This document shows, one piece after another, positions 23,301 through 35,100 of a stretch of DNA of 64,000 nt. The notes under the pieces were generated by a model. It made no database searches. It saw nothing but the letters and a program-made list of their open reading frames with translations, and was not told the DNA's origin. How positions within the stretch are numbered: the first letter of the stretch is position 1; each line of letters opens with the position of its first letter. This stretch comes from Xestospongia bergquistia. Lineage: Eukaryota > Porifera > Demospongiae > Haplosclerida > Petrosiidae. The DNA lies in NCBI GenBank assembly GCA_963965975.1, contig OZ014411.1:11167501-11231500 (forward strand). Direction: 5' to 3'. Position numbers and translations under genes: made by a program.

Positions 23301-24837
23301 CACACAAAACCACACCCCCTTACCTTCGCTATCTTGTGTAGTAGGATAAAAAATATAAGCATATACTTTCTGTCCTCCTTCTCCAGCTCTAGCACTGCCA
23401 CTATAAGTCTCATTCCCATGCTGATGCCCAGATGACCCACCCACTCCAGTACCTTCGTAGGATCACTATAAGTGATAGCAGATTTAGTAGTGGCTGGGTA
23501 GCTTGCATCGTAAGTGTATGTGGTATCTATGGATGAATGAAATACAAAATGGACAAATAGGGATTATAAATGGATATATGAAAGTGAAAATGGATAAATA
23601 AAAACACAAGTAAATAACAATTTGAATTAATGAACATTAGTACATGTATTTAACAACAACTATTATCTAATGAGAGTTAATAACTATTAACTTACTAATC
23701 ATTAACTAAATTATATGCATTATTTCTAATAAGGATGGTATAAAAATAAGACTGAACATCTAAATTTTAATTCCAATAGTGTGGCATGCAAATTATAGAA
23801 AATATGTCAACACTAAATGCAAAATTGTTAAAATCAATAGATATACAACTGATAATAACCTCAAGTATATAAGTAGAGAGACATATGTACATGTATTGTT
23901 CCTATAATGTTTTATTAACAATATCTTCTTGTGTTTCCATATTTCTTATATCAAGTTCTAATTGTACCATCTCTCTATCATGTTTGACAATAAATTTCTT
24001 TAAAGGGTAACAATAGTTACTTACTATTACCAGTTGTCCATCATACTCTCCGACAGGAATATCAGTAGGATCAAAAGTGTAATGAATACTGTTGGAGACC
24101 AACTCAACAGACTGTGGGTAATAGACAAGTAATAAATTATTGTTGTGGTCTATGAATATTTAATAAGTCTTGTAAGTCTATTCTTTACAAAACAATAGCA
24201 AATTACAAGTCTTATTGTTGTGGTCTATGAATTTTTAATAAGTCTTGTAAATTTCGTATTTATCGTATGTAAATTTATCGTATGTTGTCCATATCATATT
24301 CAATATTTGTACAATACTTCATTGAGAACATGTAAAATAGCTTACATTGAAGGCACTTAACAAGGTTACATTTTTGAAATTCGTGCCAGACACCAGAGTC
24401 CACGAAAAACGTACTTTAACTGTATTTGATGGTAAATGGGTGGCCACACCTTCTTTTGTTCCTTCACTGAGTTGAGTTGCTATGTTGGAAATTACAGATA
24501 TCATTTGTTCATTCATCCATGATTCAAATGGCTATGTAGGATTACCATCCATCCACTCACCAAACTCACTTTGATCTCCATATCCTTTACATTTTAACAT
24601 AAAATGTACTTGCACACTACCAACCACCTCTTCCCATAAATGCCACAAAAATTTCCTATCATTGCCATAGTAACATTACAAGACATGCTGTCTCTGCAAT
24701 CATTGTTTTGTTCATCTATTAACCAATCATGGTTACATAACATCCATAAATATGAAGACTTCTTTTGACACTCAATATTCTTGTTCTTGGCACATTCTAT
24801 GATAAAGTAAGTGGAACACTAAATCAGAAAAAAACTA

Positions 24838-26795
24838 TCTCAATAGGTGAAGAGTCAAAGGAGGCACTCTAATGCTGGTTGCTTAGGCGGGAAAATATCA
24901 TGAGCATGCACCTAGCAAGGAACAGCAAACGCGCGACCACTAGTATTTTGGCGGGAAAATATTACATTGCGCGCGTAAAGAGAACAACAAGGACAGTAAT
25001 AGATTTTAATTAACTATTAAAAAAATTAATTAAATGGTATAGCTTTTAGCTAAAACATTAATGATAATATGATACAAACTAATAAAGTTCTTTTATTTTT
25101 TCAAAACTGTTAACAATCAAAATTGTTAACAATTAAAAAAAGTTGCTAAAAAATGATCTACAAAATTGTTACAATAAAAATGATCTATATTTGTATAAGA
25201 ATTCAATGTCAAGTCAAACTAAGTAAATATTTCAAAGTTTTTTAAAAGTCTTGAATGTTTGATTTGAAGATTAATTAACTTAAAATAATTTTAACTGAAG
25301 ATAAGATGATTGACTTTTGACAAAATTTAGATAAAAATGTTTTTGAGAACTTCAATATAATAAATAGAAAAGAAAGTATAACAACTATAAAAAAAAATTT
25401 TCTTAAAAAATTAGAGAAAAAAGAAAACAAAAAAAATAAAATAAGACAGTCTTCGTAGTTGAAGAGTCTCCAAGAGTCCTCCAGTCAGTCCACAAGAGTC
25501 CTTCAGTCAGTCCACAAGAGTTAGTTCTCCAGTCAGTCCACAAGAGTTCTCCATTCATTACCCAAGAGTCCTCCAGTCAGTCCACAAGTAGAGAACATAG
25601 AGGAAGAAAGAGAAAGTTATCTGGAACAACTAGATTACTAAAGAATGGATGGTTGGATGGAAAGGTAGCTCACCTTTTTCAACATTGATGCTCCTGCAGG
25701 GAAAAAAAAGAGTAGTCATAACTGAACTGGTAGTGACAATGAATGGATAGAGATTGAAGAGAGACAGAAGAAGTGAAAAGGGACTACCAACAACACACAC
25801 ACACGCACCCTAGAAGATCAGAGGTTCCCCCCGCCACCTGGCGGCCTTGGATATTAAAAAAAAAATTTTTTGCCGCCAGGCGGCAGGGGGAATATGATTT
25901 TTAGGGATTGTATGAGTGTGTGTGTGTATGGTGTAGATAGGCTAGATAGCCCAAAATAAAATTAAAAAATAAAATAAAAGAAGAGGAAAGAAGGCTTGAA
26001 GGAAGACAGGAAAGAGTCCAATGAGCAGGAGAGCGACTCATCTTTTATATCTTGAGAACATCAGAGAAGAACAGTCAAGAATATCAGAACAGTCAAAAGA
26101 ACATCAGTGAAGAACAGTCAAGAACATCAAAACAGTCAAAAGAACATCAGAGAAGAACAGTCAAGACAATCAGGCCAATCACAGTAAGAACTTCCAAGTT
26201 GAGTCCTGTAGAAATGAAGAGTGAAAATAAAAATCTTTACACAAAAAATAAAAAAGAAAAAGAAAGAAACAGATAATGATGACATAACTAAAACAAAAAA
26301 ATGATCCAACGAGAGGTGAGTCGATCCAACGAAGTGACGAGATGATCCAGCGACGAGACTAGACGTAGAGAACATAGAAGTATGAAAAATGGAGTGCGTT
26401 TTATAACATCAAGAAGTCTCCATCACGCTTCAATTCGACAACCAGTCCAAAAAACTCGTGAAAAATTTGTCACCACATAGATAGTATCTATGGTCACCAC
26501 AACCGCCAGCCGCGTGACAAATATTAATTGATTTTTAATTGATTTAATTAACAATTAATTAAAGGTCTTCAACAGTACTTTAACTACCACTTGTTACTAG
26601 AAAGAAATATATTTGTAATACAATGTTGTCTATATGTGATATACGGTACAATATTTCTATCAGAAAATCCCAAACTAGTCAGTTTAATGGTCTCAAAGTC
26701 ATTTTCTGTTACAATAATTATGTGTATATCAATATATAATTATTATGAATTAGTGAAACTATAGCTAGTATATATATGTAGGAGACAGCTGCCAT
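24838..26795. repeat. 2-kb interspersed repeat with central GC hairpin, copy 1
   Basis: Homologous along its length to 40383-42342. Shared parts in order are an end with GCGGGAAA motifs and ACGCG words, a long A/T-rich block, a CAAGAGTCC..CAGTCAGTCCA tandem repeat (about 25440-25590), the GC hairpin (25825-25892), and a purine-rich block with AGAACAGTCAAGAACATCAG-like tandem units (26050-26165). Then follow a block of GATCCAACGA-like words and a tail with AATTGATTTTTAATTGATTT. No coding region is credible. No terminal inverted repeats or target duplication were recognised, so its transposon class is unknown. Confidence 0.75.
25825..25892. other. GC-rich hairpin inside repeat copy 1
   Basis: The left arm at 25825-25845 (CCCGCCACCTGGCGGC) pairs with the right arm at 25872-25892 (GCCGCCAGGCGGCAGGGGG) across an A/T-only loop, in otherwise very AT-rich DNA. 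Each arm also contains a smaller dyad. The matching hairpin in copy 2 has different bases that still pair. Confidence 0.8.
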
Positions 26796-27282
26796 AGTGT
26801 ATCCGACTAGTTGTATGGACTCAGATCTGCCATTGATATATAGTAGCTTGGAGAAAACCCTATATTTGTAAAGACTGTGGGAAGGTTTAGCAGTGTAACA
26901 TTCTCATAGTAACTAATGTGTTGAGAATTTATTAATCCTACAATAGATGGAATAAATACTAACAGAGATTTATAAAAACATAGACTCTATGGAACTTAAG
27001 ATTGCATTTATCATCAGTACTATAAGACTATTGATTTAATTATGAATCAATGTAATAATGTTGGTGTTGTTTAAAAAACATTAACAATACTAGAAATATA
27101 TATAAACTATTAATATAACATTTTGTGTTGCTATTATGTTACTATTTATAGCAAAGCATATGGTCTATAAGTACAAATTTTGACCTTATATGGAGGTCAG
27201 ACGTGTATGTGTTATTGTTGTACATAAAGATGGATATTTGACACTGGAGTATATAGACCATATCCTTTGGATCTGAACAGGG

Positions 27283-27394
<112 letters not shown>

Positions 27395-27820
27395 ACAGGT
27401 TAATTTGCTAGTCCTCGTTTTACCATTCAAAATATTTTTTCCATCTTTAAATGTTTCATCATTGTTCTTTCCTTGTCAATCTTGTCGTGAAAAAAAGAGG
27501 TATATTAAAATATAAATGGAATAAATGGCCAATTAATAACAATGGATGCATGTTAAAATATCAATAGATGTATAAATGTTGTAATGGATATATATTGTAT
27601 GTGAATGAAACATGATAATGGATCCATAAATTTATCAATGGATCTATAAATGTGGTAATGGATCTATAACACAGTAACAGATCTTATCATAATCAATGGA
27701 TGCTTATTTAAACTATATTGTTTTGTCTGACTTTACAGGTTCATTTTAACCCTAACTTTGCTATACTGCTCTCTAAATAGTTAATTTTGATGGATTCCCT
27801 TCTTAGTTCTATTATATTGT

Positions 27821-29730
27821 TTAAAAAGTGATTGGTATTTTCCACAAATGGGGTACAGACTTACTTGGTAGTTCCAATTCAACTCCACACATTTCGTCTC
27901 CTTCCATTGTACGTACACCCACACATTTGATAACACCAGAGTCATAAGTTTCATCATCTTTCTTTACAATAATACTTTCATCTATATTAACTTGATGAGG
28001 GAGGTTAGGTTTTACATATGTAGATATCTCCACTTGTCCTGTGTAAACAGTGACTAATAGTTTGGTACCCTTTGGTAACTTATCTGATGTACCTCTTCTC
28101 AGCAGTGAGGATATTTTTATAGGTTTGGTTGGAACGGAGTTACACTTGGCAGTATGTGCTTGTGTTTTTGCTATTTCCGTCTTCTCTCTAGGGAGGTGTG
28201 GTTTATCTGACAATGTAAAGTCATGTGACTGGTGGTTGGAAAAACAGGATCATCAGAGAGTAACACATCACTATTATCTTGAGTAGTCAAAATATTGGCT
28301 ATCATTGGAGGTAAAGAATGCGTCAATTCAATGGAAAAACAGCTAAATGATTTAGGTATTGTACGAGTAAGTGAGTCAAATAATACATATGGCACATGTA
28401 GCTCCACCTCTCTGTCATCGGAGCCATTTCCCAGTTTATTATTGTCATTTAAAAGATATTGATCAGAATAACCACCAGTATATCCCTCATTGTGGGCATG
28501 GTCTTCTTAACTTTCCAAATACTGGACTTCCTGGCATAGACTATCAATAATATCATCCTTTTGACAGAGTTTATAAGCTAAGTCATCTCTCTCTTGTTCT
28601 AAATGTCGATTCCATTCAAGATATTTTTGTCTTTCAGTCTTGTACTCTTTAACTTTTGTCATTAATACTACAACATCGTCTTCCTTCTGTTTCAAACTGA
28701 TTTGGAGTTTAGCCATAGCTGGATCATGTTGTATTTGTGAGTGCTATAATCTTTCTTCATAACTTATTTTGAGTTGTTTCAAGTTCTCTTTTGCTGTGTC
28801 TCTTTCCTTTTTGCATTTATCAATTCTTGATTCAATTTGTTGAAGAGTTTTTTTCATTTAGATATAGTGCTGCATCAAGATGTTGTTGGAACTATCTGCT
28901 ATCATTGGAATGGATTGTAGGGATTCTTGAAGTTTTAAAATTTCTTTGTCCTTTTCTCCTTGAGTTTGTTGCTAAGAGAACCCACCTGGTTGAATAGATG
29001 GATGCATTAATAAATGGATAGATGCATAGATAAATGGATAGATAGGTCAGTAGATCCATCAGTGAATAGAACCATGAGTACATGAATGATGATGTATGGA
29101 TGGATGCATAGATAAATGAATGGATAGATAGATTGATGAATGGATGGATGGATACTATATTAGATGGATGGATGTAGTGCACAAATAGATGGTTAAAAAG
29201 AGAAACAAATAATTACCTCTTTCATTTTGTATATTTTTAGGATCACAAGCTTCCAATAATTGAGCATTACATTTCAATATCTGTGTCTTCTATGATCTCA
29301 AACCTGACAAATCAGTTTTCCTTTTAACTCTCACATCTTTTAAATTCTTCTGACCTTCCTATAATTATTTTATGTCGTCGAGTGTTATTTTCCATAGTAA
29401 CCAACTAATAAAATATTAAGTTCTCTTGTAAATATTATTAAATTAAATATGATTATAGTAGAGAGTCTAACCTCAAGATGATGGTTTAGTGATTTTTATA
29501 TAAACAGTTTGTCTCTTTGCATCTGTTCTAAGAGAGCATGAATGCTTTCGAATTCACCACACAACTGATCTGCCCTCTCTTTCCAACCTTCACATTTCTG
29601 ATTAGAGCTGATTAGATATTTGATGTAAAGATTTGTTCTTTTCTTCAAGTTTGGATAATCTAAAAAATGAGATTTAAATGAGGCAGATATATTAGTTAAT
29701 ATAACATAATCTGAGAAGCAGATCACTCAA
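27821..29730 (-). pseudogene. Decayed gene pieces with coiled coil and a possible CAP-Gly-like segment
   Basis: Minus-strand blocks run 29730-29496 (CEGWKERADQLCGEFESIHA), a poorer block near 29390-29220, a coiled coil near 28980-28507 (QKEDDVVVLMTKVKEYK, HLEQERDDLAYKL), and 28430-27821. The last has a segment, VIKCVGVRTMEGDEMCGVEL, that weakly recalls CAP-Gly domains of the CYLD type. Several in-frame stops and frame switches break these blocks. They may be the 5' part of the same parent gene as the blocks at 24540-22045, split by the 2-kb repeat, but this is inference. No family can be named with confidence. Confidence 0.4.
28995..29180. repeat. ATGGATAGATA-type tandem repeat
   Basis: Degenerate short tandem units built from GGATAGATGCATAGATAAAT. 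The Ser/His/Ile-rich reading frame on the minus strand is an artefact of this repeat. Confidence 0.8.
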
Positions 29731-29761
29731 CAATCCTAATAGTTGGGGAATTAACTAGTTC

Positions 29762-30760
29762 TATTACTTCCATTTGTTTGAAGAAATTTGTTTTGTTTGT
29801 GACAAGTTGTGTTTACCCAAGTCACAATTTAAATCTCCAATAATCATTATACCTTGATTCTTTGACGTGTGTGCAGCCTTCTCAAATTCAGTCACAAAAC
29901 TATCAACGTAACTGCTATAGGAGGGTGGACTGTACGAACAGCAAATCAGCAAATGATTGTTTACACTTTGGATATAGTACAATCCAAATTGACTCAATAA
30001 CTCCATCTGAAATATTACATCTTATACTAAACAAAAGTTGTTGAGAAATTATAATAGCAAAACCATATCCTCTTTGATTCTTATCTTTACACATAATTTG
30101 ATAGTTACTGGGGCAAACTTCTTTATCGTTTATTGAATCATCAAGCCAAGTTTCAGTAACAGCTAAAATGTCAATTTTCTCATCCAAAAGTAAGTGGGAT
30201 ACTTCATCAGCAATGGATACGAGACTTCTTGCATTTATGTGAGCAATTCAAATGCCGCGTCTGTTAGAATTTAATAACTGAGAGGTGTATAAAGGTGACA
30301 TTGATGAATGAGATAAAGTTGATAAGTTTGATCTTGTAGAAAGCACTGCAGAAAGCACAGAACAGTCATGAAATGCAATAGCTGAGACTAAACATCCTTC
30401 ACATCCATGGAAAAACATCCTTCTCATCATATTGGTTAATTAAAACACTACAGCACTTACTATGCACCCATAACCCACATCCATCACATAAAAGAGCTTT
30501 TTGATTTGATCTTACAGACCGGTAGCATATACTACAGGGATGTTTGACCAGACCAGGGTTGAGTTGAATATCACCAGAAAAATTATCAGGAGCAACATCA
30601 AAGAATTGATCTGTTTGGACCTGAAATCCATTTTAGAGGCACACCGCCATTTTCTTCCCCATTTTTTTAAAACAGGCCTTCTGCAAAATGATTTGGTACC
30701 ACGAAATCAACTCCCACAAAATCAACTCTTTTTTGATCAAATGAGATCAATCTTTGGTGT
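29762..30760 (-). mobile_element. LINE (non-LTR retrotransposon) fragment: PHD-like finger and endonuclease
   Basis: Reading on the minus strand, about 30545-30440 encodes a Cys/His-rich PHD-like finger (CSICYRSVRSNQ, CDGCGLWVHSKC). From about 30250 there is an apurinic-type endonuclease domain: HINARSLVSIADEV, DILAVTETWLDDSI, YSPPSYSSYVD and GDLNCDLG. These are the expected EN motifs, with the catalytic glutamate in TET and the GDLN motif. Several stops or frame changes interrupt it. The reverse-transcriptase part is absent: the element ends at about 29762 beside the coiled-coil remnants. Retaining the 5' end while losing the 3' end is the reverse of usual LINE truncation. Confidence 0.82.
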
Positions 30761-30815
30761 TAATAGTTATAAATTAATATTAGAATTCTTATTGGTTGGC
30801 AACGAGTATTAATTA

Positions 30816-31324
30816 CCGTATAGCGGGTTTTTTTCGGGGGGTAAAATTTTCGTGGTTTTCGTGGTTGAGCAACAAACCACGAAATATTTACCCACGAAAG
30901 TTAATTATAGTTGCAATGTGCCACGCCCATTAATACGTACACGTGGTTGCACGCACGTTGTTGATCAGCGAGTCTTAGATTCAGTATGGCCTTATTTCGA
31001 TACTTCAAGAGGGAAAAGAACAACCTACCCGATCCTCATGGCCCTTTAGCACAATCTGTACCATCAATTGCCAACTCAGAAGTTCGCTCTGTTATAGAGT
31101 CACAGAACAACAAAAAGAGAGGCCAATATGCAAAGTACACTCCTGAACAGAAGTCTATGATCGGAAAGAGAGCTACTGTACACGTGGTGTACGCCATTTG
31201 TACACCACGTGTATAAGGGGTGTGGTTTAGACTAGATCGCTCGACCACGAAATTTTTACCACGAACCAACCAAATTTTTGACATCCACGAAAATTTTGCC
31301 CCACGAAAAAAAACCGCTATACGG
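30816..31324. mobile_element. Short pogo/Tc1-like DNA element with TA target duplication
   Basis: The ends are inverted copies: CCGTATAGCGGG at the left and CCGCTATACGG at the right, extended by near-matching GGGTAAAATTTTCGTGG and its complement. TA flanks both sides, as expected for Tc1/mariner/pogo insertion. Inside, on the plus strand from 30986, a 76-codon frame begins MALFRYFKREKNNLPDPHGP and continues with KRGQYAKYTPEQKSMIGKRA. This resembles the N-terminus of pogo/Tigger-type proteins of sponges and cnidarians as I recall them. No DDE domain remains, so it is a non-autonomous deletion derivative of about 509 bases. Confidence 0.75.
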
Positions 31325-31334
31325 TATATAATTA

Positions 31335-31640
31335 TAGTACTGACGTGTTTAAAGTCCAATTAAATGTTTCATAGCTTCAACATAGTCATTTAAACTACAG
31401 TTTCCTCTTTGAAACGCTCAAAGAGACTTGTAGTTGTTTGTTCTAGGACCTGCATAATCAAAATAATTCCATTGCTGAAGTAGCTCTACCACTGCACCCA
31501 CTCTTATATTTCTTGCAGCTCCAGAAAGTATTTCCTTGCAAGCTATCCTTCATCTTTGTATAAATGTAGCCTTCATAATGAAGGGCATTTCCACCTCTAT
31601 AATTATGTTTCGACAAATTCGGCCATACTAACTTATATAT
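31335..31640 (-). mobile_element. Internally deleted MULE-type element with FLYWCH finger
   Basis: On the minus strand near 31610-31490 a FLYWCH-type zinc finger can be read (NYRGGNALHYEGYIYTK, NTFWSCKKYKSGCSGRA), the usual N-terminal domain of many animal MULE transposases. Shortly after comes the C-terminal PRTNN motif and a tail NCSLNDYVEAMKHLIGL. The transposase core between these is missing, so the element joins the first and last parts of the parent gene, with stops in between. It lies ten bases from the pogo-like element. Confidence 0.65.
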
Positions 31641-32158
31641 AATTCACAAATGTAACTGTGCTTGCAATGGAGAGTTTTTATACTTGTGAAGCTATTACCA
31701 GATTTTGATAAGTTAGAGTTAATTGCTCAAAGATGCTGGTGTTAGAGAAGCTAAGTCCTAAGTGTGATAATTGTATGACAAATATGACAATATTTAATAA
31801 TTGCTCAAAGGGAGTTGATTTCATGGGATTGATCAAAAAAGAGTTGATTATGTGGGAATTGATCTCATGGGATGAAATACTACTGGGCACCAAATACTCG
31901 ATCGGACACTTCACACAGTGAATAACATTGAATGATAAAACATGTTGGTGACAGAAAAAACGTTTAACTGAGCAGCTGTTAGAGAGCAAAAAAGTGCGAC
32001 ATTAGAGAAGTAAGTGTCAACAAAACTGCTCTAATTTAATTGTCTATTAGTGTTGTTAGAGAAAGAAATTGTTGAGAAAATAAAGTCATAAGTAATTTAA
32101 AGAGAAAATAAAAGTGAGCAAGAAGACAGATTAAGAATAAACAACAAACTACTTACTA
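31641..32158. other. Spacer with a repeated GTTGAT/TGATC segment
   Basis: No gene recognised. Bases near 31825-31875 (GATCAAAAAAGAGTTGATTA) are repeated, inverted, in the 5' part of the LINE fragment near 30690-30745, suggesting a small piece of the same repeat family. Confidence 0.5.
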
Positions 32159-35100
32159 TTACACGAACACAAGTCTGTCTTTAATAACTTGATAACTGTC
32201 TAACTTCTTACAATACCCTTCATGTTGTCTTGATAAGTATAGTTCCCTTATTGTAGTATTTTTATTAAGTGATGTACATATTGTCTTGATATCATCATTG
32301 TTCAGTGAAGTCTTGTAGAGACGTAGTGTTCTCAGTGATGGAGTTGTTTGTATTAGATCTGCTATTGTATTGGTACTAACTGAAGTGATCTGAGGATTAT
32401 GTCCGATGTCCAAACTAGTCAATGTTTGGTTTTTAGTAAGTCCTTCACAGATATATCGAACTCCATTATCAGTGATATTACAGTTGATGAGATCTAGCAC
32501 TTTTAAAGTTGTATTTCTTGATAACATAGCAGATAAGTGAGTTATATCTTCATCTGTGATATCAGTAACATACGAAAACCATAACTGTTCAAGTGTTTTA
32601 TCATTAAAGAGACTATCACTGACTTGTTTGATACCACCAGTAAGTGAAGAGGACCACAGCCATAGTTTCTTTATTGTTTTATTAGTTTTTAATATCTCCG
32701 ATAATATCGATACACACTTACTGTCCAATGAAGTGTCTGTTATATGAAGTCTCCTCACTTATTAAGATTATTTATAATAACTGCAGTACTTTCAGGAGAT
32801 GATGAGTTGAGACGAATAATCCATTCTTTTCCTGTTTGTTGTTCTTTTATTAATTTACTTATAACATCTTCACTTTGTAATACACTTGGACTAATGAGTT
32901 CAACACTATTGTCATCATCATTCCACTGAACACTTCTAGTATCTCCTGTTATAAAACAGAGTTAGTATATAGTATAGTACACACATAGTAATATATACTA
33001 TAACACACTACAATACACATACAACACACTGAAGAAGAAAGGAAGCCATTACTGTTTACTGAATATGGTTACTATGGCAATGAGCTAATAGGAGGCGGGG
33101 CTTATTATTTAACTGGATTGAGTGTTATAGAGGAACAATATAATTCTATCATTGTTATCATATTAACAGAACACATCACTGGATATCAGGTATTAATATA
33201 TCAACTTGAGACTTGTGAACTGTAGAGTTTACTAACTAATTAGATATAATGAGTCTATAAATAATGAAATGATCTAATGAAGTTTATTAGTTTAGGAACT
33301 GATAGAAGAAAGACAAGCAGATTGCTTTGTGAATTAATAAAGGAAAAATAATATTTGGTCAATAATAATAATCAGTTATTTAAAAAGGCTATGAATTTAG
33401 TTAATTATTTCCTTCTATAGTAAATGACAATTAGTCTTGTCCTCAGACACTTCGTTAGAATGTATTATGACACTAGTAACTAGATCATAACTTCTTAATA
33501 TAAGCAAGTTTTGTTCACTTATATATCAGCTAAACCATTTAATTGATCATTTAACTCTATATTGGCAGACACTCTGTATATGTATTACACCACTATTTAT
33601 ATATTAAGTAGCACTACCTGTTGTTTTAGTGATAAATGATCCCTCTTCCTGAATGGGCTTTACTAGGGTCTCCTCAAGTCCTTGATCAGTTACTGGTTTA
33701 TGAACCTTTGGTATGAATGCCAGATCTAGTAACATTGTCATATGAGAAGTCACTAATATCAGTTACCTTTCAAGCTCTGTTTTAACTCCTCAATTTGTTG
33801 GTCTCTCTCTTTTACTTGTAAAGTTAATGACATTATGATTTCTTGTAGTGTCTCTAGCTCTTTCTGTCTCTCAGTAGACACTGACAGTATATTCTTCTCA
33901 ATAGCTTTATATAAAATGAGAAGAAATTGATCACTAATATATTATGTACAACATTGACTTGTGATTGATGTTGTATTAATTTACCTTCCTTTGTTTTCAC
34001 AAGTGATGTTAAATCTTTAATTGTCTTTTCTTTCATTTCTCTTGTTTCTGTATAAAGGAACATTAAGTTATTAATCAGATATATCATATAATAGATAGTT
34101 ATTAAATAAAACAATAGTTGTACACAATATACCTTCATTTTGTCTGACAATAGATGATATTTGCATAGTCATCTTTTTCCGGATGGTTTGTTCTAGTTCC
34201 AAACGACTTTTCAACTCCTTTGTGTTCTCTTCTACAATAGTTCTAACCTCCTATATATCAATAAATAACACATGTAGTAACTGTTGTCTAATATACTCAT
34301 CTCTTACCTTGTCTCTTCTTTGATCATAAATGGTACAATGACCAACTGTAAGCTGAATTAGTCCTTTCCTCTTCATTGATTCAAGAGTCTCCTGAGCTTT
34401 GGTAATAAGTAGAGTTGTCAGATGGAGTGGAAAAAAACAGGTGACAATGATGGAGTTGCCTTTTGCTAAGTAACGAATCTCCACATCTCTTTCAAATGAT
34501 TCTGAAAGGATATCTTCAATATCTTCTATTGTACAATCTTTAGGATTCCAGTTCAAGACAAAGACAGCTGTCTCACATTGAAGAAGAGTAGGAGTGTTTG
34601 TAACTTTAAAACTTTTGTTTAGACAAAGAGAAGCTTTTGTTTCTTTACAAAATGATTGAACAAAATTCTTGTATGTTTGTATATGTGTCTCAGCTTCTTT
34701 GATTTTGAATCGTGTTATAATACCCTCCAAACAACTGATATTGATCAGTGTACAGTGATCATTGACAACATCTAGGACATCATCAATGGAAGTAGAATGA
34801 GCTATTTGAGACTTGAGGTGAGAGTAACCATCTCTAAGAAATCGTTTCAATTTATCCAGAGGTGGAGGTGTTGTGCTGATAGCTTCTCGGATATTACTCA
34901 AAGCTATTGCATATTCTCTTTTAAGTGATCCAAAAATAGGCCCAAACTTTCGAGGAATCGGTATTTCCTTTGACATATTATCTGTAATTAGTAACAATAA
35001 ATAGTTCTCCTATATTCTTGTTATACTAACCATGACTTGAGACTGAACTGTTGTCAATTGAAACTGTAGATAATGTTTGGTCTAATAAGTGATTTTCAAT

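Larger units (their letters stand above)
22045..24540 (-). pseudogene. Decayed coiled-coil gene pieces, copy A
   Basis: Scattered exon-like blocks on the minus strand. They include 24516-24319 (ISVISNIATQLSEGTKEGV), 24102-23902 (SIHYTFDPTDIPVGEYDGQ), a segment near 23530-23256, a Ser-rich segment 23129-22960, and a heptad-rich coiled coil at 22233-22045 (DERLTELEETIHSNLEGK, TALENQLVEY). Most blocks recur in the same order at 43250-47890, and the coiled coil also recurs on the plus strand near 38620. Stops and frame changes between and within blocks make a working gene unlikely, although single blocks keep splice-like edges. I do not recognise the parent protein; coiled coil is the only clear property. 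Confidence 0.5.

Noticed and set aside
26052-26375. Charged plus-strand frame and hydrophobic minus-strand frame
   Set aside because: Both are products of the AGAACAGTCAAGAACATCAG tandem units inside the 2-kb repeat; the same happens at 41449-41958.
28892-29182. Ser/His/Ile-rich minus-strand frame
   Set aside because: It translates the GGATAGATGCATA tandem repeat.
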